A stretch of DNA of 8,798 bases from Chloroflexota bacterium (GTDB taxonomy: Bacteria > Chloroflexota > Dehalococcoidia > Dehalococcoidales > RBG-16-60-22). Of this stretch, positions 1-7,373 are shown piece by piece. Under the pieces are notes generated by a model. That model did no database searches. It had not been told where the DNA came from and saw nothing but the letters and a program-made list of their open reading frames with translations. The position numbers and the translations under genes were made by a program. The DNA is taken from assembly GCA_016190585.1 (NCBI GenBank), contig JACPQH010000118.1, positions 1 to 8,798 on the forward strand. Direction: 5' to 3'. How positions within the stretch are numbered: position 1 is the stretch's first letter; each line of letters starts with the position of its first letter.

Positions 1-1169
1 AGCAGCTCTTCGCCTCCCCGAAAGCCGACGACCAGCCGACGGCGCGCCCGGTCTCCAAGATAAATGGCCGCTACCTTGATGTCGAAGCGGGGCCGAACTG
101 GGACGACGACCTCAGCGGCTCTTCGATCTACGCCCGGAACGATATCAACCTGCGCGAGCTTCCCGAGGCGCAGCGCGAGGCGCTTTTCCGCCTGCAGCAG
201 ATGGTCTTTTTCTACATCCCGCGTATCTGCAATCACTGCCTGAACCCGAGCTGCGTCGCGGTCTGCCCCAGCGGCGCCGCCTACAAGCGGGCGGAGGACG
301 GCATCGTCCTCATTAACCAGGACAAGTGCCGGGGCTGGCGCTTCTGCGTCAGCGGCTGCCCGTACAAAAAATCCTATTATAACTGGAAAGCCGGCAAGTC
401 AGAGAAGTGCCTCCTGTGCTATCCCCGTGTGGAGACGGGGCAGGCGCCGGCCTGTTTCCACTCGTGCGTCGGCCGCATCCGCTACATCGGTGTCTTGCTC
501 TACGATGCCGCCCGGATCCCGGCGACGGCGAAGATGCCCGAGGCCGACCTGGTGCAGGCCCAGCGCGACCTGATCCTTGATCCGTTCGATAAAGAGGTAA
601 TCGCCGGGGCGCGGGCGAACGGCGTCAGCGACGACTGGATCGCGGCGGCGCAGAAATCGCCCTGCTACAAGTTCGTCAAGAAGTGGGGCTTGGCCCTGCC
701 GCTTCATGCCGAGTTCCGGACGCTGCCCATGCTTTACTACGTGCCGCCGCTGCTGCCGGTCCTCGCCTCGACCGAGAACGGCAGCTATGACCTGGCCGGG
801 AGCGGTTTCTTCGGCACGATTGATGATTTCCGGGTGCCCCTGAAGTACATGGCGCGCCTTTTTGCCGGCGGGAACGTGGATATCATAAAGAAGGCGTTGA
901 ACAAGCTGTGGGCCGTCCGCGCTTACAAGCAAGCCCAGTCGGCCGGTAATATCACCGCGGCCCAGGCAAAAACGATAATGACGGAAGCGGGCTGCACCGG
1001 GGAGGAAGCGGAGGAGATATTCCGCCTGACGGCGCTGCCCCGTTTCGAGGACCGCTTCATCTTGCCGCCGTATCACCGCGAAACCACGACCTCGCTTACG
1101 GGGGAGACCATCAAGCTCAAGGGACAGACCGGCTTCGGGACCACCCGGACGCCGGGGCGGGGGCCGTAG
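1..1169 (+). CDS. narH: Respiratory nitrate reductase beta subunit NarH (5' partial)
   Basis: This is the iron-sulfur subunit that carries electrons from the NarI haems to the molybdenum subunit NarG at the inner face of the membrane. The reading frame is open from the window edge (first full codon at 3), so the ATG at 201 is an internal Met and not the start. About 388 residues are visible; the family is near 490-510, so roughly 100 N-terminal residues, including the first Cys group, lie outside. Counting from the Met at 201, the Cys groups are C10/C13/C18/C22 (CNHCLNPSC), C43/C49/C53 (CRGWRFCVSGC) and C70/C73/C85/C89. In the second group Trp46 replaces the second Cys, the known NarH signature of a [3Fe-4S] cluster. 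The strings CPSGA, GCPYKKSYYNW and CVGRIRYIGVLLYDA are typical of NarH. The TAG stop directly abuts the narJ ATG. The related subunits of (per)chlorate or selenate reductases are less likely because narJ and a NarI with all four haem ligands follow. Confidence 0.96.
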   Translation, partial: QLFASPKADDQPTARPVSKINGRYLDVEAGPNWDDDLSGSSIYARNDINLRELPEAQREALFRLQQMVFFYIPRICNHCLNPSCVAVCPSGAAYKRAEDGIVLINQDKCRGWRFCVSGCPYKKSYYNWKAGKSEKCLLCYPRVETGQAPACFHSCVGRIRYIGVLLYDAARIPATAKMPEADLVQAQRDLILDPFDKEVIAGARANGVSDDWIAAAQKSPCYKFVKKWGLALPLHAEFRTLPMLYYVPPLLPVLASTENGSYDLAGSGFFGTIDDFRVPLKYMARLFAGGNVDIIKKALNKLWAVRAYKQAQSAGNITAAQAKTIMTEAGCTGEEAEEIFRLTALPRFEDRFILPPYHRETTTSLTGETIKLKGQTGFGTTRTPGRGP

Positions 1170-1727
1170 ATGCTGAGCTCGGAAGATAAAAGGTTCTGCG
1201 AGCTTTTTGCCGGCCTGCTGGACTACCCCGACGGCTCGCTGCCCGGGGCGGCGTCCCGGCTGGCGGGCGAGCTGGCGCGTTCTCACAGCCCGCTGGCTGG
1301 CGCGGCCCAGTCCTTCGCCGCCTTTGCCTGGGATAACCGCCTCGAGGCGCTCGAGGAGCTCTACACCCAGACCTTTGACGCGACGCCCGCCACCACGCTC
1401 TACTTCGGCTACCATCTGTTCGGCGAAACACCCCGGCGGAGCGCTTTCCTGGTCAAGCTGCAAGAGGCCTACATCGCCGCCTCCTTTTCCGGCGGCGCCG
1501 AGCTCGCCGACCACCTGGGCGTGCTGCTGCGGTACCTGGCGGTCGCCGGGGACCGTGATTTTGCGGCCCCCCTGCTGGAAGAATGCCTGCTGCCGGTGAT
1601 GGCGCGGCTGGTCAAGGAGCTTAAGTCCGGTGATAACCCTTACTCGTTGCTGATGACGTCTCTGACGGGGTTCCTGCAACACCTGTCTCTGGGACTGATG
1701 AAGACGGGAGGCGTGTCCCATGCTTGA
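1170..1727 (+). CDS. narJ: Nitrate reductase molybdenum cofactor assembly chaperone NarJ
   Basis: This is the cytoplasmic chaperone (NarJ/TorD/DmsD superfamily) that binds apo-NarG and allows insertion of the molybdenum cofactor and membrane docking; it is not part of the final enzyme. The 185-residue, mostly helical product is within the usual size range. Conserved family blocks are LEELYTQTFD (61-70), YHLFGETPRRSAFL (81-94, matching the family's Y-x-x-HG-(D/E)-T-x-x-R-G pattern) and ELADHLGVLLRYLA (111-124, the ELPDHL block). The ATG at 1170 follows the narH stop with no spacer, and only a G-rich stretch lies upstream, so translation is probably coupled to narH. The 3' end overlaps narI by 8 nt. 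The narH-narJ-narI order is the standard one, and it supports the call as strongly as the sequence does. Confidence 0.93.
   Translation: MLSSEDKRFCELFAGLLDYPDGSLPGAASRLAGELARSHSPLAGAAQSFAAFAWDNRLEALEELYTQTFDATPATTLYFGYHLFGETPRRSAFLVKLQEAYIAASFSGGAELADHLGVLLRYLAVAGDRDFAAPLLEECLLPVMARLVKELKSGDNPYSLLMTSLTGFLQHLSLGLMKTGGVSHA
1706..1711 (+). promoter_or_regulatory. Ribosome binding site of narI
   Basis: GGGAGG lies 8 nt before the narI ATG at 1720, inside the end of narJ. It supports that ATG as the start and gives narI its own ribosome entry despite the overlap. Confidence 0.6.
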
Positions 1728-2424
1728 GGTTTTTCTGTTCGGGGTGTTTCCCTACGTCGCCCTGGCGGTGATGGTCGTCGGGCTGATATGGCGCTATACC
1801 ACCAACCAGTTCAGCTTCTCCAGCGTGTCGTCACAGTTCCTGGAGAGCCGGCAGCTCTTCTGGGGTTCGGCGCCCTGGCATTACGGCATTATCCTCGTGC
1901 TGCTCGGCCACCTGGTCGGGGTCCTCTTGCCGGGGAGCATCACCGCTTTCAACGGCGTGCCGCTGCGGCTCTATATCCTGGAAGGCACGGCGCTGGCGCT
2001 GAGCCTGGCGCTGCTGGCGGGGCTGGCGGTCCTCATGGTGAGGCGCGGCATCACCCCCAACGTGCGCCAGACCACCTCGCCCATGGACCTCGTCCTCCTG
2101 GTCGTTCTGCTCCTCCAGGTCGTTACCGGCATCCTGACCGCCTTATTCTACCGCTGGGGCTCCGCCTGGTTCGTGCAGACGGCGACCCCCTACCTGCGGT
2201 CCCTGGTCGTGCTGTCTCCCCAGTTGGACTACATAACGGCGCTGCCCCTGCTCACCAAAATCCACGCTCTCAATTTTTTCGTCCTGCTGGGGCTGTTTCC
2301 GTTTACGCGGCTGGTCCACATGCTCTCCATCCCGTTCGCCTACCTGTGGCGACCTTACCAGGTAGTCGTGTGGCACCGCCGTCAGGCACAGAGCAGTCGA
2401 ACACCATCCGGCGAGTCGCCTTAA
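1720..2424 (+). CDS. narI: Respiratory nitrate reductase gamma subunit NarI (cytochrome b)
   Basis: This is the membrane cytochrome b that oxidises quinol and passes electrons through two b haems to NarH. The 234-residue product has five hydrophobic segments, at about 4-24, 55-72, 86-107, 122-144 and 180-204. The four expected haem ligands are His54 (PWHYG), His64 (LLGHLVG), His182 (KIHALN) and His200 (RLVHML). Their spacing, 10 within the first pair and 18 within the second, equals that of E. coli NarI (His56/66 and 187/205). The length is also close to the usual ~225. The start is fixed by the GGGAGG at 1706-1711; the gene overlaps narJ by 8 nt. A hydrophilic tail of about 25 residues ends the protein. 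The next gene begins 6 nt after the stop, so the operon continues. Confidence 0.95.
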   Translation: MLEVFLFGVFPYVALAVMVVGLIWRYTTNQFSFSSVSSQFLESRQLFWGSAPWHYGIILVLLGHLVGVLLPGSITAFNGVPLRLYILEGTALALSLALLAGLAVLMVRRGITPNVRQTTSPMDLVLLVVLLLQVVTGILTALFYRWGSAWFVQTATPYLRSLVVLSPQLDYITALPLLTKIHALNFFVLLGLFPFTRLVHMLSIPFAYLWRPYQVVVWHRRQAQSSRTPSGESP

Positions 2425-2430
2425 GCGATA

Positions 2431-3516
2431 ATGAGCAAGGATAAAGACCTCTCACAACGGCAAGTACCGGGTTCCCCGCTGGGCCGGGCGATAGAGGACC
2501 TGCACCCGGCGTATTTCGCTCTTGTCATGGCCACCGGCATCATCTCCATCGCCGCCCGCCTCCTGGGAATGGAACTGGTGGCCGCCAGCCTTTTCTGGAT
2601 AAATATCGCCTTCTTTGTCACGCTGTGGCTGCTGTACTTTCTGCGCCTGGTCTTTTTCCCACGCCGCTTTTTGGCCGACCTTTTCGACCACGGCCGCGGC
2701 CCGGGCTTTTTTACCCTGGTCGCCGGCACGGGCGTGCTGGGCAGCCAGTTCGTTACCGTCATGCCGGACTACCGCGTTGCCTTTGTCCTCTGGCTGCTGG
2801 CGGCGCTTCTCTGGGTGGTTCTTATATACACTGTCTTCACCGGCATCATCGTAAAAGAGAACAAGCCATCCATCGCCGATGGCATCAACGGCGGCTGGCT
2901 GACGGCGGTCGTGGCCACACAGTCGATTGCCGTGTTAACCGGTTTGCTGGCAACCCGATTCGGGCAGTACCAGGAGCAGGGGTTCTTTCTCGCCCTCGCC
3001 ATGTGGCTCTTCGGCGGTATGCTCTATATCTGGCTCATCTCGCTGATATTCTACCGCTACTGCTTTTTCCGGTTTTCCCCGCAAGACCTTACCCCGCCGT
3101 ACTGGATCAACATGGGAGCGGTAGCCATATCCACCCTGAGCGGGACGATCTTGATCGCCAATGCGCCCAATTTTGCCTTATTTCAGGAAATCCTGCCTTT
3201 CCTCAGAGGTTTTACCATGTTCTTCTGGGCCACCGGGACCTGGTGGATACCGATGCTGTTGGTATTGGGCATCTGGCGCCACCTGTTTAAGAGGGCGCCC
3301 CTCAGATACAGCCCGCTTTACTGGGGAGCCGTTTTCCCTCTTGGCATGTACACGGCGGCCACCTTCCAGCTCGCGGCTGTCAACGGCCTGCCGTTTGTCG
3401 CCGCCATCGCGCGGGTCTTTATCTTCGCGGCGATGGCCGCCTGGCTGGCGACTTTTACCGGTTTGGCTTTGGGGATAGTCAATGGCTACCGGTCAGGAGC
3501 CGCGCATGTTCGATGA
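2431..3516 (+). CDS. TDT/SLAC1-family (TehA-like) anion channel or C4-dicarboxylate transporter
   Basis: This is an integral membrane protein of the tellurite-resistance/dicarboxylate transporter family, which includes bacterial TehA, yeast Mae1 and plant SLAC1. The 361 residues contain about ten hydrophobic segments (roughly 26-45, 52-77, 93-110, 115-140, 157-175, 183-208, 225-245, 259-283, 297-317, 325-350), the family topology. The N-terminal block LHPAYFALVMATGIISI (24-40) is diagnostic, and FFWATGTWWIPMLL (264-277) and YTAATFQLA (307-315) are also typical. No strong ribosome site precedes the ATG; with only 6 nt after the narI stop, translation may be coupled to narI. The end overlaps mobB by 11 nt. 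Family members carry C4-dicarboxylates, sulfite, chloride or nitrate, so sequence alone does not give the substrate. Its place inside a nar operon, with no NarK gene in the window, makes nitrate or nitrite movement a reasonable inference. A role in tellurite resistance has no support here. Confidence 0.85.
   Translation: MSKDKDLSQRQVPGSPLGRAIEDLHPAYFALVMATGIISIAARLLGMELVAASLFWINIAFFVTLWLLYFLRLVFFPRRFLADLFDHGRGPGFFTLVAGTGVLGSQFVTVMPDYRVAFVLWLLAALLWVVLIYTVFTGIIVKENKPSIADGINGGWLTAVVATQSIAVLTGLLATRFGQYQEQGFFLALAMWLFGGMLYIWLISLIFYRYCFFRFSPQDLTPPYWINMGAVAISTLSGTILIANAPNFALFQEILPFLRGFTMFFWATGTWWIPMLLVLGIWRHLFKRAPLRYSPLYWGAVFPLGMYTAATFQLAAVNGLPFVAAIARVFIFAAMAAWLATFTGLALGIVNGYRSGAAHVR
3495..3499 (+). 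promoter_or_regulatory. Ribosome binding site that decides the mobB start
   Basis: AGGAG lies 6 nt before the ATG at 3506. The earlier in-frame ATG at 3482 has no comparable site, so 3506 is preferred as the mobB start. Confidence 0.65.
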
Positions 3517-4027
3517 CATGTTCGCCGGGGTGGTTTCCTTTATCGGTCATTCCGGCTGCGGCAAGACCACGCTGCTGGAGATGGTCATCAAGGAGCTCAA
3601 ATCCCGCGGCTTCCGCGTGGGGACGGTCAAGCACACCCATTGCGGCGCGGAAATCGACCAGCCCGGCAAGGATACCTGGCGCTTTGCCCGCGCGGGCAGC
3701 GATGTAGTCGCCCTGGCCTCCGCCGCCGGTATATTTATCACCGAGTATGTCGAACCGGAGGCCGGGCTGGGCGGCGTGGTCGCCTTGTTAAAAGACAAGG
3801 TTGATATTATACTCACTGAGGGTTACAAGAAACTGCCCACTTTAAAGGTGCTGGTTCTCGGGGAGGACGACACGCAGCCGTCTTTCTGCGGAGAGCTTCT
3901 TGCGACCGTGGTCGCTTGCCGGGCGGCCGGCGGCCGGGTGGAATTCCGGCCAGAAGACGTCGTCAGGGTAGCCGGACTGCTGGCGGACAAGCTTTCGCCG
4001 GCCGGGCTGGGGCGGTATGACAGGTAG
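3506..4027 (+). CDS. mobB: Molybdopterin-guanine dinucleotide biosynthesis protein MobB
   Basis: This is a GTP-binding P-loop protein that acts with MobA when GMP is added to molybdopterin to make the bis-MGD cofactor used by NarG. With the 3506 start the product has 173 residues, normal for MobB. The Walker A motif GHSGCGKTT (14-22) is followed by the MobB signature VGTVKHTHCGAEIDQPGKD (38-56), then WRFARAGSD, and a Walker B-like strand ILTEGYKK (102-109). An in-frame ATG at 3482 would add eight residues, but it lacks a ribosome site and the longer form starts well before the P-loop strand. The gene overlaps the TDT gene by 11 nt and the MOT1 gene by 11 nt, which suggests coupled translation. 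MobA is not in the window. Being placed among nar genes implies a supply role for nitrate reductase maturation. Confidence 0.9.
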   Translation: MFDDMFAGVVSFIGHSGCGKTTLLEMVIKELKSRGFRVGTVKHTHCGAEIDQPGKDTWRFARAGSDVVALASAAGIFITEYVEPEAGLGGVVALLKDKVDIILTEGYKKLPTLKVLVLGEDDTQPSFCGELLATVVACRAAGGRVEFRPEDVVRVAGLLADKLSPAGLGRYDR

Positions 4028-5279
4028 TTTCCGGTCCAGGCTGCAAGAGCTGTGCGGCGCCCTGGGCGACCTGGGCACGCTCCTGCCTATCGCCGTGGCG
4101 CTGGTGACCATCAACCAGGTCAACGCTACCGGTGTTTTCCTGGTGGTGGGCCTGGCCTACATGATGGCCGGGGGTTATTACCGCCTGCCGGTCCCGGTAC
4201 AGCCGCTCAAGGCGGTGGCCGCCATCGCCATCGCCGGGGTCCTCCCGGCCGCGGTCATATCCGCTTCCGGCCTGTTGATGGCCGGGCTCCTGCTCGTTAT
4301 TGCCGTAACCGGTCTGGTCAACCAGCTAGGCAGGCTTTTCTCCAAAGCGGTGATACGCGGCATCCAGCTTGGAGTGGGTCTGCTGCTTGTCAAGACCGGC
4401 GTGCTGCTGGTCAGCCGGAGGCAGGTTGTCATCGGGGGCGGCGAGGGGTCTATCTGGATGACCGATTTTTCGCTTCCCGCAGGCTGGCTGATCGCCCTGG
4501 TGCTGGGCGCCGTATTCCTGCTGCTTCTCAAGAACAAGAAACTGCCTGCCTCGCTGATTCTGCTGTCGCTCGGGATACCGGTCGGGATGTTCTGGGGATC
4601 CCTGCCGGGACTGAAATCTTTGCAGCTCGGCCTGAGCCTGCCGGTCTTCACGCTGCCGGGCTTGGCCGACATGTCAAGCGCGCTGATACTGCTGGTTATT
4701 CCGCAGCTACCGTTGACACTGGGCAACGCGGTCTTTGCCACCGTCGACACCGCCAAAACCTACTTCGGCCCGTCGGCCAGGCGTGTAACCCCGAAGGCGC
4801 TGCTCACCACGATGGGCATCGCCAACCTGGGCGCGGGTCTCCTGGGCGGGATGCCGGTGTGCCACGGCTCAGGGGGTTTGACGGCCCACTACCGGCTGGG
4901 CGCGCGTTCCGGGAGCACGGTCTTCTTGCTGGGGGCGGCTTTCGCCGGGATGGCCGTTTTGCTCAATGGCAACATCATACCGGTCTTCGCGCTGATACCT
5001 TACGCGATACTGGGGATCCTGGTAATATTCGTCGGCATCCAGCACTCCCTGCTGGTCCGCGACGTCAAAGGCGCCGGGGACATCCTGGTGACCCTGGCGA
5101 TCGCCATCTCCGGGGTGGCTACCTCCAACCTGACTGTCGGCCTCGCCTTCGGGATAACCCTGCACCTGCTGCTGAAACTGGCCCGGCGGAAGGCAGGCCG
5201 GGTGCCGGGTTCGTACCCCGAAGCCAGAGAATTCAGCGAGCGCCTGGCTAAACCCGATCTCAAGCAGGCCAAGTCCTGA
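4017..5279 (+). CDS. MOT1-family molybdate (or sulfate) transporter
   Basis: This is an inner-membrane transporter of the MOT1 group, related to SulP sulfate carriers but without a C-terminal STAS domain. The 420 residues are strongly hydrophobic. They contain the paired MOT1 hallmarks: GALGDLGTLLPI (14-25) and PVPVQPLKAVAAIAI (58-72), then QLPLTLGNAV (230-239), PVCHGSGGL (280-288) and YRLGARSG (292-299). Characterised MOT1 proteins of plants and algae import molybdate with high affinity; bacterial members are mostly annotated as putative sulfate/molybdate transporters. The position next to mobB and the nar genes favours molybdate here. The ATG at 4017 overlaps mobB by 11 nt and has only a G-rich stretch upstream. 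A charged tail of about 30 residues follows the last membrane segment. It is the last gene of the run, and no U-tract terminator is visible behind it. Confidence 0.88.
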   Translation: MTGSFRSRLQELCGALGDLGTLLPIAVALVTINQVNATGVFLVVGLAYMMAGGYYRLPVPVQPLKAVAAIAIAGVLPAAVISASGLLMAGLLLVIAVTGLVNQLGRLFSKAVIRGIQLGVGLLLVKTGVLLVSRRQVVIGGGEGSIWMTDFSLPAGWLIALVLGAVFLLLLKNKKLPASLILLSLGIPVGMFWGSLPGLKSLQLGLSLPVFTLPGLADMSSALILLVIPQLPLTLGNAVFATVDTAKTYFGPSARRVTPKALLTTMGIANLGAGLLGGMPVCHGSGGLTAHYRLGARSGSTVFLLGAAFAGMAVLLNGNIIPVFALIPYAILGILVIFVGIQHSLLVRDVKGAGDILVTLAIAISGVATSNLTVGLAFGITLHLLLKLARRKAGRVPGSYPEAREFSERLAKPDLKQAKS

Positions 5280-5330
5280 TTCTGACGCCCGGTTCCCTTT
5301 ATTAACCGCGCCGCGGGATATATAATCAGG
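5275..5330. repeat. Inverted repeat flanking the MOT1-pabB spacer
   Basis: CCTGATT (5275-5281) and AATCAGG (5324-5330) are perfect 7-bp inverse complements, 42 nt apart. The left arm contains the MOT1 stop codon and the right arm overlaps the TATAAT box. A weaker inner pair, CGGTT (5290-5294) and AACCG (5304-5308), sits inside. No T-run follows, so this is not a standard terminator. It could be a weak stem or a binding site, or chance. Confidence 0.3.
5321..5326 (+). promoter_or_regulatory. Candidate -10 box for pabB (possible leaderless transcript)
   Basis: A perfect TATAAT stands in an otherwise GC-rich stretch, at the only real spacer between the nar run and the pab genes. The best -35 at 16-18 nt spacing is TTTATT (5298-5303), a poor match. 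The box ends 8 nt before the pabB ATG, so transcription would begin at or within about 2 nt of the start codon. Confidence 0.4.
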
Positions 5331-5334
5331 GGTA

Positions 5335-6735
5335 ATGGAACGAGCCCCGGTTATCCAGGAGGTCAGCACCTCTTTACCCCCTCCCCGTGTTTTCGAGCTT
5401 TTCCAGGACCGGCCGTTCAGCTTCTTCCTGGACAGCGCCAACGCTCCCCACCGCCTCGGCCGATACTCCTTCATCGGCGCCGACCCTTTTCTTGTGCTAA
5501 AAAGCTGCGGGAAACAGGTCACACTTACCCGGGACGGCGCTGAGGTTGTCCGCCAGGCCGATCCTTTCGAAGTGTTACGCGAGCTCCTCGAGACCTGCGC
5601 CCTGCCGGATAACGGCTTCCCGATGCCGGGTGGGGCCGCGGGTTACTTGAGCTATGACCTGGGGCGCCTCATCGAGCGGCTGCCCGCCCGTGCGGTTGAT
5701 GACCTCTTTCTGCCGGAGTGCTGCCTGGCATTCTACGACGCGGTGATAACCATCGACCACCAGGAGGGCAAGGTCTACGCGGCGTCCTCCGGTTTCCCGG
5801 AAACGGATGAGTCGCGGCGGCGCAAGCGGGCCGGGGAGCGATTGCGCGAGCTGCGGAGCCTTGTCGAGAGCTATACCCCGGTAAAAGATTCCATTTACCC
5901 GGCGGCGGGCCCAGCCCTTAAATCGAACTTCACCCCGGAAGCCTACCTGAAGACCGTCGAGCGGGTGCGGGAGTATATCAAGGCCGGCGATATCTTCCAG
6001 GTGAACCTCTCCCAGCGGTTCGAAGCCGACCTGCGCATCCCGGCGTACGAGCTTTACCGCAGGCTGCGCCGTATCAACCCATCGCCCTTCGCCGCCTACC
6101 TCAACTTCGACGACGTCAAGATCGTTGGGGCGTCGCCGGAACGCTTTCTCCGTGTCCGGGGCGACACGGTGGAGACCCGGCCGATAAAGGGCACCCGACC
6201 GCGCGGCCAGACCCCGGCGCAGGACGAGGCCCTGTCCCGGGAGCTCCTGGCCAGCGCCAAGGACCGCGCCGAGAACATCATGATTGTCGACCTGGAGAGG
6301 AACGACCTCGGGCGGGTGTGCCGCTACGGCTCGGTCAGGGTTACCGAGCTGGCCGCGCTGGAGACCTACCCCACCGTCTTCCACCTGACCTCGACCGTCC
6401 AGGGAAGGCTGGCGCCGGGTAAGGACCGCATCGACCTGCTCAAAGCGTCGTTCCCGGGGGGCTCGATCACCGGCGCCCCCAAGGTGCGCGCCATGGAAAT
6501 CATCGAGGAGCTGGAGCCGACCCGGCGGAGCGTCTACACCGGTGCCATCGGCTACCTGGGCTTCGGCGGCAGCCTGGACCTGAATATCGTTATACGGACA
6601 TTCCTGGTTAAAGGCCACCGGGCCTATTTCCAGGTCGGCGGCGGCATCGTCTACGACTCGGAGCCGGAAGCCGAGTACCATGAGACCTTGGACAAGGCGC
6701 GGTCGCTGATACGCGCGCTGCAGGCAGCGGCATGA
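5335..6735 (+). CDS. pabB: Aminodeoxychorismate synthase component I (PabB)
   Basis: PabB turns chorismate and ammonia into 4-amino-4-deoxychorismate, the first step to p-aminobenzoate for folate. The 466 residues cover the whole chorismate-binding family. The N-terminal domain has [20 protein letters not shown] (29-48). The catalytic domain has NLSQRF (224-229), [12 protein letters not shown] (283-294), [12 protein letters not shown] (317-328), [20 protein letters not shown] (373-392) and [18 protein letters not shown] (434-451). Lys285 in PIKGT matches the nucleophilic lysine of E. coli PabB (Lys274); anthranilate synthases have Ala there. The tryptophan-binding LLES motif of TrpE is also absent. 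An in-frame TAA at 5323-5325 rules out an earlier start. The only purine-rich stretch (AGGGG, 5328-5332) is 2 nt from the ATG, too close for a normal ribosome site, which fits leaderless initiation. The stop overlaps pabA as ATGA. Confidence 0.92.
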   Translation: MERAPVIQEVSTSLPPPRVFELFQDRPFSFFLDSANAPHRLGRYSFIGADPFLVLKSCGKQVTLTRDGAEVVRQADPFEVLRELLETCALPDNGFPMPGGAAGYLSYDLGRLIERLPARAVDDLFLPECCLAFYDAVITIDHQEGKVYAASSGFPETDESRRRKRAGERLRELRSLVESYTPVKDSIYPAAGPALKSNFTPEAYLKTVERVREYIKAGDIFQVNLSQRFEADLRIPAYELYRRLRRINPSPFAAYLNFDDVKIVGASPERFLRVRGDTVETRPIKGTRPRGQTPAQDEALSRELLASAKDRAENIMIVDLERNDLGRVCRYGSVRVTELAALETYPTVFHLTSTVQGRLAPGKDRIDLLKASFPGGSITGAPKVRAMEIIEELEPTRRSVYTGAIGYLGFGGSLDLNIVIRTFLVKGHRAYFQVGGGIVYDSEPEAEYHETLDKARSLIRALQAAA

Positions 6736-7373
6736 TCCTGGTTATCGACAACTACGACTCCTTAGTCTACAACCTGGTGCAGTACCTGGGGGAGCTGGGC
6801 CGGGAGCCGCGCGTCTTCCGCAACGACGCCCTGACGCTGGCGCAGGTCGAGACCCTGCGCCCCAGCCATATCGTCATCTCGCCGGGGCCGTGCACGCCGC
6901 GGGAAGCGGGCATTTCCAACGACGTTATTACCCGCTTCAAGGGACGGATACCCATCCTCGGCGTCTGCCTGGGCCACCAGTGCATCGGCCATGTCTATGG
7001 CGGCGTCGTCCGGCGGGCGGCGGTGCCGGTGCACGGCAAGCCGTCGCTCATTTTCCATGACGGCCGGACGCTGTTCCGCGGCCTGCCCTCCCCCTTCACC
7101 GGCGGCCGCTACCACTCGCTGGTCGTCGACGAGGCTACCCTGCCCGCCGCGCTCGAGGTCTCGGCGCGCACTGCCGAGGGCGAGATTATGGGCGTCAGGA
7201 GCCGCACCGAGCCGGTGGAGGGCATACAGGTACACCCCGAGTCCATCCTCACCGAGCACGGGCATCAGCTACTGGCTAATTTCCTAGGTATGGAATGTCA
7301 TATCCCCTCTCCCTTGACGGGAGAAGGCGAGGATGAGGGTGTCAACCCCCTCGGGTCAACGCCCTTACCTTAG
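6732..7373 (+). CDS. pabA: Aminodeoxychorismate synthase component II (PabA glutamine amidotransferase)
   Basis: This class I glutamine amidotransferase subunit releases ammonia from glutamine and passes it to PabB. The N-terminus [10 protein letters not shown] is typical. [13 protein letters not shown] (50-62) resembles PabA. The nucleophile is Cys79 in GVCLGHQ, and His168 and Glu170 in VHPES complete the triad. The start overlaps the pabB stop by 4 nt (ATGA), so the two subunits are probably made in step. The family core is about 187-190 residues and would end near Met187 (LLANFLGM); here 26 further residues (188-213) are read from a palindromic repeat and look non-native. Amidotransferases of this kind can serve both TrpE and PabB in some bacteria, so a shared role in tryptophan synthesis cannot be excluded, but the PabB partner favours folate. 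Confidence 0.91.
   Translation: MILVIDNYDSLVYNLVQYLGELGREPRVFRNDALTLAQVETLRPSHIVISPGPCTPREAGISNDVITRFKGRIPILGVCLGHQCIGHVYGGVVRRAAVPVHGKPSLIFHDGRTLFRGLPSPFTGGRYHSLVVDEATLPAALEVSARTAEGEIMGVRSRTEPVEGIQVHPESILTEHGHQLLANFLGMECHIPSPLTGEGEDEGVNPLGSTPLP

Noticed and set aside
201..203. ATG at 201 as the narH start
   Set aside because: The frame continues open and conserved-looking to the window edge (NWDDDLSGSSIY and similar), so 201 is an internal Met of a partial gene.
399..1721. Long 440-codon open frame on the - strand opposite narH and narJ
   Set aside because: It is rich in Arg, Gly, Gln and Pro with no recognisable domain, and it lies antisense to two well-conserved genes. Long antisense frames are common in GC-rich coding DNA.
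1788..2444. 218-codon + strand frame overlapping narI
   Set aside because: Shadow frame; the narI frame has all four haem-ligand histidines at the right spacing.
4052..5251. 399-codon + strand frame inside the MOT1 gene
   Set aside because: It is a +1 shadow rich in Arg, Gly, Pro and His with no membrane segments; the 4017-5279 frame carries the MOT1 motifs.
5280..5334. Rho-independent terminator after the MOT1 gene
   Set aside because: Only a 5-bp CGGTT/AACCG stem with a 9-nt loop is present and no T-run follows, so termination here is not supported.
5575..6681. 368-codon open frame on the - strand opposite pabB
   Set aside because: It has the low-complexity composition of a shadow frame, while the + strand carries all PabB motifs.
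7355..7366. 12-nt match GTCAACGCCCTT between the pabA repeat and 8625-8636 in argC
   Set aside because: The match stops at 12 nt, the argC copy lies in conserved coding sequence, and no flanking similarity is seen. Treated as chance.
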